64,000 nt of DNA from Pseudomonas promysalinigenes (GTDB lineage: Bacteria > Pseudomonadota > Gammaproteobacteria > Pseudomonadales > Pseudomonadaceae), in the NCBI RefSeq assembly GCF_014269025.2, contig NZ_CP077094.1, positions 2,480,001 to 2,544,000 of the forward strand. The letters are read 5' to 3'. Position numbers and translations under genes: made by a program. Positions 52,731-60,739 of this stretch are shown here, one piece after another. The notes beneath the pieces are model-generated. The model did not search any database, was not told the origin of the DNA, and worked only from the letters and a program-made list of their open reading frames with translations. Each line of letters opens with the position of its first letter. The stretch's first letter is position 1.

Positions 52731-53465
52731 ATGAAACTCTGCGCCGTACAACTGGCGTCGCGCAAGGGCGACCTGGCGAGCAATCTGCTCCGCCATATGC
52801 GTTGTATAGAGCAAGCGGCGTCACTTGGCATCGAGCTTGTGGTTTTCCCAGAGTTGTCATTGACCGGCTACGAGCCGACCCTGGCGCGCCAGGTCGCACT
52901 GCCGCTGACTTGCGCCAGCCTGGAACCCTTGCAGGCACTGTGTGACAAGCTGGCAATCAGTGCCGCGGTGGGGCTACCGTTGCCCAGCGCAGAGGGTATC
53001 CGCATCGGCATGCCGATCCTGCGCCCAGGCATGCCCGCCCTGGCCTACGTCAAGCAGCGCCTGCACGAGGATGAGCGGCCGTTTTTCGCGCCGGGGGATC
53101 ATCCCCTGGTGTTCGATGCGGGGCCACTGACCATTGCCCCGGCGATCTGTTACGAGTCGATGTTCATCGACCATGCTGCCCACGCCCATCGCTTGGGCGC
53201 CGAGCTGTACTTGGTCAGTGCTGCCAAGACCGCAAAAGGAATCCGCGAGGGCCACGAGCATTATCCGCAAGTGGCCCGAGCCTTTAGCATGCCGGTTTTG
53301 ATGGCCAACTGTGTTGGCCCCTGCGACTCATTCGTCGGTGCGGGAGGCTCTGCGGCATGGGACCGCCACGGCAATTTGCTGGCGGCACTGACTGACAAAG
53401 CAGAGGGCATGATCCTGCTGGACGTCGCAAGTAATACAGCACGCGCGGTGCCGCTGGGAATCTAG
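52731..53465 (+). CDS. Nitrilase-superfamily carbon-nitrogen hydrolase
   Basis: A 244-residue amidase of the nitrilase superfamily. The catalytic triad is visible as Glu41 (VFPELSLTGYEP), Lys108 (AYVKQRLH) and Cys140 (PAICYESMF). The ATG at 52731 follows GGAAGG. Members hydrolyse small amides such as omega-amides of keto acids; the closest activity is not evident. Monocistronic, facing the convergent ogt. Confidence 0.9.
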   Translation: MKLCAVQLASRKGDLASNLLRHMRCIEQAASLGIELVVFPELSLTGYEPTLARQVALPLTCASLEPLQALCDKLAISAAVGLPLPSAEGIRIGMPILRPGMPALAYVKQRLHEDERPFFAPGDHPLVFDAGPLTIAPAICYESMFIDHAAHAHRLGAELYLVSAAKTAKGIREGHEHYPQVARAFSMPVLMANCVGPCDSFVGAGGSAAWDRHGNLLAALTDKAEGMILLDVASNTARAVPLGI

Positions 53466-53478
53466 GTAAAACTGTGCA

Positions 53479-53985
53479 CTACAGATCCAGCGCAAAGGTC
53501 TGTCGCCCTTCCAATGCCAAGAGGTACTGTTTGGCCGGCAACCCTCCGGCGAACCCGGTCAGGTTACCGGACGCACCGATCACCCTGTGACAAGGGGCGA
53601 TGATCGAGATCGGATTACGCCCGTTGGCCGCCCCCACCGCGCGCACTGCCTGGGGAGCGCCGATCTGCCGGGCGATGTCACTGTAGCTGCGCGTCTGGCC
53701 GAAAGGAATGGTAAGCAAAGCCGTCCACACTCGACGCTGGAAATCGGTACCGGCGAACTCCAGTGCCAGGTCGAAGCGCTGGCGCATGCCGGCGAAGTAC
53801 TCGTCTAACTGCCGGGCCGCTTCCCTGAGCATGGGGTGTTGGTCATCGCGGTGCAGTTGGCCCAGCCTGACGCGGTTCTCCCGCTCGGCCTCCCAAAGCA
53901 CGGCGCCAAGCCGCTCACCCCGTGCCACCAACGTAAGGGTGCCGACTGGCGACGACATGAACGTGAAGGCGTTGGACATCGGCAT
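53479..53985 (-). CDS. ogt: Methylated-DNA-protein cysteine methyltransferase
   Basis: A 168-residue single-domain O6-alkylguanine-DNA alkyltransferase. The acceptor cysteine is Cys132 in IIAPCHRVIGASG; FQRRVWTALLTIPFGQTRSYSDIARQIGAPQAVRAVGAANGRNP is the DNA-binding helix region. No Ada regulatory domain, so it is the Ogt type: suicidal direct reversal of O6-methylguanine. Together with LigD/Ku it adds to the repair genes of the window, though not linked. Confidence 0.94.
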   Translation of the reverse strand: MPMSNAFTFMSSPVGTLTLVARGERLGAVLWEAERENRVRLGQLHRDDQHPMLREAARQLDEYFAGMRQRFDLALEFAGTDFQRRVWTALLTIPFGQTRSYSDIARQIGAPQAVRAVGAANGRNPISIIAPCHRVIGASGNLTGFAGGLPAKQYLLALEGRQTFALDL

Positions 53986-54003
53986 TTCCCATGCAGCCGG
54001 TTA

Positions 54004-54336
54004 CTACAAGCACTCTCTGGCAGCCAAGCGCAGCTTGTCAGTGGACAGGAAGCTCCCTTTGTAGAAAGTTGCTCGGCTGCCTTCACGGCTTTCCACTACT
54101 TCCAACACCTCGTCCGAGGCTACGGCGCTGGGCGCCGTCAGTCGATAACCGTGGCTGATCGACTTCTGCGTAGTTTGCGCAGAGACGGCTTGCCACTTCG
54201 GCAGGACACAAGCAGCGTAATCTTGCGGAGATTTTGCCGTGAGTTTGCTTGCGGTGGGCTTGCCAGGATTGGCACAGGCAGCAAGGCCAGCTGTGAGAGC
54301 CGAAAGAACAAAGATGCGAAAAATTGGCATTTTCAT
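54004..54336 (-). CDS. Small lipoprotein, paralogue A
   Basis: A 110-residue lipoprotein with signal MKMPIFRIFVLSALTAGLAAC (lipobox LAAC, acylated Cys21). The mature part has SPQDYAACVLPKW and ends KLRLAARECL, sharing the SPQxYxxCV start and LxxAAxxC end with the neighbour at 54.5 kb. The four cysteines likely include one disulphide. Function unknown. Confidence 0.8.
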   Translation of the reverse strand: MKMPIFRIFVLSALTAGLAACANPGKPTASKLTAKSPQDYAACVLPKWQAVSAQTTQKSISHGYRLTAPSAVASDEVLEVVESREGSRATFYKGSFLSTDKLRLAARECL

Positions 54337-54477
54337 TTAACCCGTCTTGAACGTGGGTCATTGTATCCGGGATAGGTGCTGCGACGTAATCCACTAAAGT
54401 CGCGGGCTGCACAATCTCACGCAGAATCCGAAGTCTACTTTAGACCCAGCCGGGGCTGAAGCAGTCTGAATGCAAAC

Positions 54478-54502
54478 AGCCCGCTTACTGATGCGGGCTT
54501 TT
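54478..54502 (-). terminator. Hairpin after lipoprotein paralogue B
   Basis: AGCCCGC (54478-54484) pairs with GCGGGCT (54493-54499) across an 8-base loop. It lies 20 bases beyond the stop of the gene ending at 54522. The tail on the minus strand is only moderately T-rich (GTTTGC); on the plus strand it is TTTT. Confidence 0.55.
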
Positions 54503-54521
54503 GGTGTATGCAGGTGCTGCC

Positions 54522-54890
54522 TCAGACTCTTTTGCACATCAAGGCTGCATCGAGTAGCCGGCCATGGTCATACCAGGCGTCACGCTGGTAGGCAGTAAAC
54601 GCGTGCTGGTTCCCTGTTTCTCGAAGTTCGATCAAGCCGTCGGCCTTATCGGGGTCAATGCTTTGAACATAAAGCTTGAGCGAATCGCCGGTAGCGACTT
54701 GGTAAGTTTTCACGTTACTCGGGAGTTCACCTTTGACGCACCCCAGATAGGCCTGTGGGCTTCGCTGCGTGTAACCAGAGGTGAAATCATGCCCTGCCCG
54801 TACATCAGGGTTCTGGGCGCATCCAACCAAGGACAACGCAGTGAGGGTGGTCGACAGTATTGCGCCTGCAAATACGCTTGAGCTTTTCAC
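54522..54890 (-). CDS. Small lipoprotein, paralogue B
   Basis: A 122-residue lipoprotein read from GTG at 54890, which has GGAG eight bases upstream and begins directly with a signal peptide (KSSSVFAGAILSTTLTALSLVGC, lipobox LVGC). The longer frame to 54935 lacks a usable ribosome site. The mature part contains SPQAYLGCVKGEL and ends LLDAALMCKRV, mirroring paralogue A. Function unknown; the pair probably arose by tandem duplication. Confidence 0.75.
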   Translation of the reverse strand: MKSSSVFAGAILSTTLTALSLVGCAQNPDVRAGHDFTSGYTQRSPQAYLGCVKGELPSNVKTYQVATGDSLKLYVQSIDPDKADGLIELRETGNQHAFTAYQRDAWYDHGRLLDAALMCKRV

Positions 54891-55128
54891 GCGACACGCT
54901 CCAATTACCCCCTCAAGAATGCGTTGCCAAGCCACAACCCTTTTTTGAGCTCTTATCGGCCTATGTTACTGCGCAAAGAAGCGGGCGCTATAGGTTTTTT
55001 GGCTATAACGCCAGCGAGCGTGTTCAGGCCTGTGCACGGGCTTGAGGTAATTTTTTCCGCCAGCGGAACGTTTGTTTCGCTCCATGATTCTCATGCATAA
55101 GAACCCCGCATGACCTCAGGAGAACGCC

Positions 55129-55467
55129 ATGGTGTGGTGGCTGGAAATACTCACCCAGTTCTTGACATCTACCGCCTTGGCGGTGTGCAGCATCTTTATA
55201 TTCTGGGCTTACATGTCAGCATTCGGCAGGACCTACACGCGGCTATTGTCAACCGCGTTGGCGGTCGCCTTGCTCAGCATTGCCGCCTTCCCGCATGGCG
55301 CGAGCCTGGCGCTCAGTCATACAATGATTTTGGGAGAGGGGCGCGAATTTCTGCTGCTGCTCGCCGATGCAATGGGCGTTGTCAGCGCGGTGATCATTGC
55401 ATCGTTCTTCTTCAATCCAGAAAGGCTGCTTGATGATGCTGATTGCCAGACCAGCGAATCGCCATAA
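55129..55467 (+). CDS. Small inner-membrane protein of unknown function
   Basis: A 112-residue protein with three hydrophobic segments (about 7-29, 38-58, 72-96) and a polar C-terminal tail. ATG at 55129 follows CAGGAGAACGCC. No recognisable family motif. It stands between small lipoprotein genes and is transcribed away from them. Confidence 0.7.
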   Translation: MVWWLEILTQFLTSTALAVCSIFIFWAYMSAFGRTYTRLLSTALAVALLSIAAFPHGASLALSHTMILGEGREFLLLLADAMGVVSAVIIASFFFNPERLLDDADCQTSESP

Positions 55468-55503
55468 GCTTGATCACTGATGAGTCAATTGAACATTTGA
55501 GGA

Positions 55504-55662
55504 TCAGCGGTGGCCGCCGCCAGGCCCCTCGCCCATCATACCCGGCCCCCCATGACCGCCACCGTGCCCACCGCCGCCTGGCGGCATGAACATCCAGCAA
55601 CCTGTAAGGATCGATACCACTGCTACGGCCATGATCGCACGCACGACATGCTTGAACCTCAT
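55504..55662 (-). CDS. Glycine/histidine-rich small lipoprotein
   Basis: A 52-residue lipoprotein: signal MRFKHVVRAIMAVAVVSILTGC followed by a tail of Gly, His and Met (GGGGHGGGHGGPGMMGEGPGGGHR). The His/Met content could bind metal ions, but that is only a composition argument. A start at 55662 gives a perfect lipobox LTGC; the frame extends upstream without similarity. Convergent with the small membrane protein. Confidence 0.72.
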   Translation of the reverse strand: MRFKHVVRAIMAVAVVSILTGCWMFMPPGGGGHGGGHGGPGMMGEGPGGGHR

Positions 55663-55853
55663 TACACGACTGCAAAAGTTACGAATCACAGCCCCGGTTA
55701 GTGCACGGCAGGGCTGTGCCGCAGAGCGTAATTTCCAAACAGCAAGCCTGGGCAAATTTTGCCATTTCTTTACAGTTGTTAAGCCCATGCATGCCCGCAA
55801 AAGCCAACGGGTACCGACCATCAGTAGCGGTGATAGTTTTGAAGGAGAAAGGC

Positions 55854-56090
55854 ATGAGTATCCGAAGCCTTGCAAAAAACCTTCCTGCTGATCCTGATAA
55901 TCCAGGCTGGGTCCTCGGATGGGGTGTGCTACGAGCGACTCATCCTTGGCATTTCGTCGACATCTATGCCGACCAGCAAACCGCCAGGGCCGAGGCACAG
56001 CGACGTGGTACCGACTATGTCGTCGAGTTTGGGTCGCACCGGCTTGGGTCCGATGAATTTATCTGTGGCGTTACTGCCCCAGAAGGCTAA
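55854..56090 (+). CDS. Small cytoplasmic protein of unknown function
   Basis: A 78-residue soluble protein (MSIRSLAKNLPADPDNPGWVLGWGVL..., with tryptophans at 19, 23 and 32). ATG at 55854 has a perfect AAGGAG. The fold is not recognised. Codon use resembles the core genome. Confidence 0.65.
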   Translation: MSIRSLAKNLPADPDNPGWVLGWGVLRATHPWHFVDIYADQQTARAEAQRRGTDYVVEFGSHRLGSDEFICGVTAPEG

Positions 56091-56213
56091 CTCAGGTAAC
56101 GCGCCCGGCTCTCGGCTTCTGTAGCTATTTTTCGCGTTGGGGAACGAGCGGCACCGCGAGCACCGTCGGACATCGAGGTGCTATGATCTGGCTACCTCAA
56201 ATGGAGTTTTCGA

Positions 56214-56537
56214 ATGAGCAAGCTATGGAGTGGCGTGGCGCTAACGATATTGCTGAGTGGCTGTGCCACGGTGCACACGGTATCGGACGAATCAAAAGCC
56301 GTAGACGACTTGGCGAAATGGCAGACCAATTGTCATACCCTTAGTCGAGCATACAGTGGCGTCGCTTATCAGTATTGCAACTTAAATGGGCCGCAACGAA
56401 CGGGAGCACACTGGGCGCCGTTTCCTATCCTGATTGACATGGCAGCCTCTGGAGTTGCCGATACGATTATCTTGCCGTTCACCGCCTACCAGCAGTACAA
56501 ACGCGGTAGCGTGCCGATCCGTCGTCTGGAGTATTGA
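56214..56537 (+). CDS. YceK/YidQ-like lipoprotein
   Basis: A 107-residue lipoprotein of the YceK/YidQ (DUF1375) type. The signal ends in LLSGC, and the mature part has PFPILIDMAASGVADTIILPFTAYQQYKRG, the family's conserved segment (P-x-hydrophobic-D, then A-DT-hydrophobic-P). ATG at 56214 after TGGAG. Envelope protein of unknown role. Confidence 0.82.
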   Translation: MSKLWSGVALTILLSGCATVHTVSDESKAVDDLAKWQTNCHTLSRAYSGVAYQYCNLNGPQRTGAHWAPFPILIDMAASGVADTIILPFTAYQQYKRGSVPIRRLEY

Positions 56538-56620
56538 TCGAAGGTGCTCATCAGTCATGCTGAATAGGGCAAGCTCTAAGATAGTTCTCGACTTCGAGTA
56601 TTTCCCGCCAAGGAACGGAC

Positions 56621-57129
56621 ATGGTACTGACCAGCAAGATTACTCCCTATGACCCTGCATGGCCGCTTCGATTTCTGGCAGACAAGACACTTATCGCTTC
56701 AGCCTTTGGCGAGGCGCTGATTTCGATACACCACGTTGGAAGCACCTCTGTTCCAGGTCTCGCGGCGAAACCGGAAATCGATGTGCTCATCGAGGTCTGC
56801 GATCATTGCAATGCCTCGGCGCGAGACGAGGTGTTGAGAGATTTGGGATACGTTCGAGGAAGTGACCTGTCTGACGGGATTGTTTCTACCGACGCAACGT
56901 GGGCGAGATTCGCACGCACAAGCTCCATGCTTGTGTCCGGGGACATATTGCGATCACACAGATGATTGGGTTCAGAGATTTGCTCAGGCGCGATGCCACG
57001 ATCCGCCGGCGGTATGAAGCGCTTAAGCTTGAGTTGGAGTCGAGCAATACTGGTGGTATGGCTGAATATTTGGAGAAAAAAGGACCATTCATTACCGCCG
57101 CGCTGATTGACGCCGGTATGCATCCTTGA
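56621..57129 (+). pseudogene. Frameshifted GrpB/UPF0157 family gene
   Basis: The first frame (from 56621) reads as the N-terminal two thirds of a GrpB-family nucleotidyltransferase-like protein, with ISIHHVGSTSVPGLAAKPEIDVLIEV, the conserved active-site-like segment. Around 56870 the family similarity jumps to another frame, which continues with YRRNVGEIRTHKLHACVRGH and GFRDLLRRD to 57129. The two halves fit one gene of about 168 codons with a single frameshift. Either a recent mutation or a sequencing error. It marks the start of the decayed region. Confidence 0.8.
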
Positions 57130-57477
57130 ATGATCGTTGGCCCGCGAGGGCTCATCCGACATTCGATGTCCGCCATGGTCGAGTGCAGTATTTCGCAAAG
57201 GCCGATTTCTAGCCGCCCCTAAGTGCGTCCGGATATAAATTATGCTTAATGCCTCATAGGCTGAGGCACAAGCTCCCAACCCTTGCAGTACGTTTAAGAT
57301 GTATCTTATTGTGTCAAACGTAGCCGCGCCCCTAACGTTCAGATTGTAGTTATCGAACAGGTGAATTTAGCGATTTTGGGTGGCACGCCAGCGCAAGATC
57401 ATCCGGCCGATTCATCAATAGCCATCTGCATTGCAATGCGTTCACCCAAATCATTTCCAACCTTAGAGGAGCTGAAC
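57130..57477. other. AT-richer stretch without a supported gene
   Basis: About 350 bases with no ribosome-site-backed frame. An open frame begins at 57361 but its plausible start is the GTG at 57478. Several TATAAT-like segments (ATATAAATTATG near 57232) could act as promoters. Confidence 0.4.
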
Positions 57478-57780
57478 GTGTCGCACATCTCCAGGAAAAG
57501 TAGAAAAGTCATTGTTCAAACGCTTCGCTGCGTAGAGCGGGACCTGATTCTCAAGGTCTTGTCCCTCATCAACGACGCAGAGGCAACCGCAAACAAAAAA
57601 TTCAAAGCGGAAAGTATATCTTTCGAAGAGCACTCGCCAGCCAATGCCCAATACTTGATGCTGTTTGTTTTTGCCAAACTTTTTGATCGCCTGCACAACG
57701 GCGATAAAGATATCGGGAAAATTATTTTGAAAATGGAAGCAAACCGCCTTGGAATAGATGTCAATCAATTCCCTGGGTGA
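57478..57780 (+). CDS. Hypothetical protein in the island
   Basis: A 100-residue protein starting at GTG 57478 with GAGGAG seven bases upstream (SHISRKSRKVIVQTLRCVERDL...). The frame is open back to 57361 but that part lacks a ribosome site. It is helical and charged, with FVFAKLFDRLHNGDKDIGKIILKME near the C-terminus. Lower GC than the core genes. No family recognised. Confidence 0.5.
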   Translation: MSHISRKSRKVIVQTLRCVERDLILKVLSLINDAEATANKKFKAESISFEEHSPANAQYLMLFVFAKLFDRLHNGDKDIGKIILKMEANRLGIDVNQFPG

Positions 57781-57846
57781 TAACGATCAGCCATCCGAAA
57801 CGAAAGCCGGCAAGGTTGCAAGCGATTGGTCCCGGCAAGTTGGTGG

Positions 57847-57975
57847 TCACTTGCGGATCAGGTTGGCACTGATGCCGTAAGGGATGGCTACGCTGGAGAT
57901 TGTCGCTTCGGGTTGTAGGCATTCCTGTACGATCTGGACTTTGAATAGTGTCGGGTAAGAGCTTCTTTGGTGCAT
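57847..57975 (-). pseudogene. IS66-type TnpA fragment
   Basis: A remnant reading YPTLFKVQIVQECLQPEATISSVAIPYGISANLIRK, which matches the helix-turn-helix of IS66-family TnpA (hydrophobic-xx-EFK-xxxVQ-CLQPGASVAxVA-xxxGxNANLxRxW). It stops just where the conserved Trp should follow. No IS ends or target duplication can be assigned. Confidence 0.7.
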
Positions 57976-58137
57976 GCAAATCCTTGTGATAAGGGCGATC
58001 GCGTTCGCTTCAAACAACGCGGACACCACCGCCCTTAATGCTGGAGCTCGATAGGTGACTTCGCCGGACACTTACAGCCAAGTAGCAGATGGCCTTGCCC
58101 AATGCATTCTGCCTCATGACCTGAGGTTGTGTTTTCT

Positions 58138-58380
58138 CTACCCTGCTTTCAGCTGAGCCAGCAGTGGCAGGCTGCGCTCTAGGCGGGCAGCCTTGCGACC
58201 TTCATCATTGCCGTCGCTAAGGTCGCGCGCAATGCCATGAAGCTTGGTGATCGAATTCAGGGCGATGTCTGCACGCCCGGTTTTATCTTTTAGCGGCACT
58301 TTCAACTTGGGGTGACGATCATGTCGAACCAAGACATGGGCGAGGTGATCGAGCGTATCCGGTAGGACCTGAAAAGGCAC
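58138..58380 (-). pseudogene. IS66 transposase (TnpC) fragment
   Basis: About 80 residues. The later part, TGRADIALNSITKLHGIARDLSDGNDEGRKAARLERSLPLLAQLKAG, is the helical region after the RKF motif of IS66 transposases. The catalytic parts before and after are lost. It lies upstream of the TnpA piece on the same strand, the reverse of the IS66 gene order, so at least one rearrangement or two insertions occurred. Confidence 0.7.
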
Positions 58381-58470
58381 GGGGCGCTGACGCGTTTTTC
58401 TGGATCCTTACTGACTTGAGGTACAAGGTTGTCTCGATCGCAACCAAATCCTGCACATGCATGTGCTCGC

Positions 58471-59394
58471 CTACGGGTAGACAATGTTGAGGGTATATTG
58501 ACTGGAAAAATTACCACTAGGCACATTACCGGCATCGGCCAACCGAGGCTCAAATTTCAGGTTCAGACTATTACTGCCTGAGTGCAAATACACATCACGA
58601 GGAACTCCGAGCGACACGCGCGCGCCGCTATCCGCCCAACTGCTGATCATTGACAACCCTGTTAAGGTTGTTGCTGAAATCCCTGACGCACCATTGATGA
58701 TGGATTGAGCAGGCGCGAGTGTGACTTTTGCAGTCAAAGCCGACTGACAGGAGAGACTTATATTGGCAATCTGGCCTGCCGTCGAAAGCTCATCCCTGGA
58801 AAGATTGCCAAAATACAGATTCATGGCAGCCGCGGATGTGACCTTACAAGCCGGTAGCGCTACCTTATATGTGTACAACAAAGACATATAAACTTCTGAA
58901 TAATTAGCATTAGCCAAAGAGGTGATGAAAAAATTCACCATATACCAATATGTTCCAGGCACATTGTTAGCCGCGCCCTGCCCTGTTAAATTGATGAGAA
59001 AGTTCGTGCCTACAGGCATGTCTACACACTGCCCGAACACACATGTATAGCTTGCTGTACTAACCCCACCACGGGGAACAATCATATTGGTACCTCTCTG
59101 CAGGTATGAAACCCCGGTGACAGCCCCTGTTGAGTAACGATCTGTAAAGCTAATACCTGCCCCACCCGAAAAACGCCTAAGCATCTTACAGCTAACGCTA
59201 CTATCGACGACAAATTTCTCACCTGGCGCCACTGTTCCCAAATCCACGTAGGTAGCAGAAACAGATGAGCAGGATACGTTTTTATCAATTGCCCCATAAG
59301 ACACACCGAAACTCGAATATATCAAAGCCGCCAGAGTGCCCGCGCGCAGAGAATAACGCGCAAGCGCTACGGCCATTCGAAATAAATTACGCAT
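58471..59394 (-). CDS. Orphan fimbrial tip-adhesin-like protein
   Basis: A 307-residue secreted protein. Signal peptide about 1-35 (LAALIYSSFGVSYGA), an N-terminal domain (about 36-170) with paired cysteines (SCSSVS, CKML, CVFGQC), then a pilin-like domain starting ACKVTSAAAMNLYFGNL and ending FSSQYTLNIVYP, the donor-strand-compatible end of chaperone-usher subunits. Two-domain build suggests a tip adhesin. No chaperone, usher or major pilin gene is nearby. It is AT-richer than the core, suggesting acquisition. Confidence 0.75.
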   Translation of the reverse strand: MRNLFRMAVALARYSLRAGTLAALIYSSFGVSYGAIDKNVSCSSVSATYVDLGTVAPGEKFVVDSSVSCKMLRRFSGGAGISFTDRYSTGAVTGVSYLQRGTNMIVPRGGVSTASYTCVFGQCVDMPVGTNFLINLTGQGAANNVPGTYWYMVNFFITSLANANYSEVYMSLLYTYKVALPACKVTSAAAMNLYFGNLSRDELSTAGQIANISLSCQSALTAKVTLAPAQSIINGASGISATTLTGLSMISSWADSGARVSLGVPRDVYLHSGSNSLNLKFEPRLADAGNVPSGNFSSQYTLNIVYP

Positions 59395-59950
59395 ACTAAT
59401 AGCCTTAAACTAGCAATTGAAGTAAAATCCACGAATTAATGTTACAACTTCAAATCAAGCCAAGCTCGGGCCAACCGAGAACCGCACCGACACTATGATG
59501 AGTGCTAACATTTACTAGCAGTCAGGTCAATCATAACAAACGACCGACAATTAATTGACGACTTCGAAGTGCGCTTTGAAGGCATAATAAATGCCCGCCG
59601 CCTAATCCAAAAACGCAGAGCTAAGTGCACCCATCTCTTCTAAAGATAGCATAGTGGTTCTCCTGCGATTCTAGAATAAGATGATTCTTAAAGCTGAACC
59701 GCCCCTGCTTTCTGCCGCCTTATAGGTTTACTTTATCTAGTTACTCTCGCTCAACGATCATGATCTTGAATTCTGTGCGTAACCACGCCCCACAGCTCGA
59801 ACTAGTCCCAGTCCATGATGTACCGGGATGAGTACTTGGGTTTTCACCAACCAAGACCACCATCGCGTCCCGAACCACCATTCGCTTGCTCGCGGCGCAG
59901 CCGTTCACATCAATGCTGGTTGCAATAGCTCGAAAGCCTGTTGGTCTGCC
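59395..59950. other. AT-rich gene-free stretch
   Basis: About 550 bases upstream of the adhesin gene. It probably holds the adhesin promoter near 59400-59470. A frame at 59828 overlaps the decayed integrase and has no support of its own. No repeat or RNA gene could be recognised. Confidence 0.4.
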
Positions 59951-60707
59951 CTTGGTATTGAAATCCGTGGAGACTCGCTTCGATTCGTTTCACTCGCAAC
60001 GGTGAGCGTCGCGGGGAAGCCGTCGCACATCCCCCGACAGAGCAGGGCATCAAAGCTGCAGGCCGTTTACATGATCAAATAGCCAACCACAACCTGCTCG
60101 ATGACGAGAAGTATGCCGAGCTCTTCCCGGGCTCGGAGGCGGCGCGGCAAGCTGCAGACGCCATTCCCAGCCTAGGCGCCTACACCCAGATGTGGTTGGA
60201 TAGGCGGGACATCGTTCAAGGTAGCCGGAATAATTACAAGAGCATCTTCAACATTTACTGGATGCCATACGTTGAGCTGCGCCGGCTAGAGATGCTGCTC
60301 ACGAGCGCGCGCTCAACACCAACACCCAGGCCCAGCAGATGGCGACTCTTCGACCCATGGCATCCAAATCAGCCCACCCAATTAGCCCTTTTGTGTTCCA
60401 ACCGAGCAAAGGTGGGCTGTGGATCAACGAGCCAAGTGTTACAATCGGCCACTTTAAATCGGCGCTCAAGGCGCTGAACATCCGTGAACGCCGTCAGTAC
60501 GACACCCGCCACACCTACGCAACCATGCGCCTCATGCCTGGGATGAACCCTGCGTTCATCGCGAACCAGCTTGGCCATTGCGTCGAGATGTTGCTTTCTA
60601 CCTACGCGAAATGGATCAGCTCCTCCTCGGATTGGAGGGAGCTGGAGAAGCTGCCGCTCCGAGTCGAATTGGCCCAAAATTGGCCCAAAAATGACGAGAG
60701 GGCCTAA
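59951..60707 (+). pseudogene. Decayed tyrosine integrase
   Basis: Pieces of one phage/island integrase in different frames: GIEIRGDSL (about 59954), then IRFTRNGERRGEAVAHPP and DDEKYAELFPGSEAARQAADAIPSLGAYTQMWLDRRD, then after a break near 60290 the C-terminal RRQYDTRHTYATM, NPAFIANQLGH and LLSTYAKW (catalytic His-x2-Arg-like, His and Tyr). A deletion has removed the region of the first catalytic Arg and the Lys, and there is at least one frameshift (about 59985). It borders the core gene ybiT. Confidence 0.8.
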
Positions 60708-60739
60708 ATACACCTCTGGAACCCCCGCAGGACAAGCAC

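Noticed and set aside
59828..60082. 84-codon open frame in the island
   Set aside because: Its middle contains the GIEIRGDSL piece of the broken integrase; the rest is unrelated to any protein pattern.
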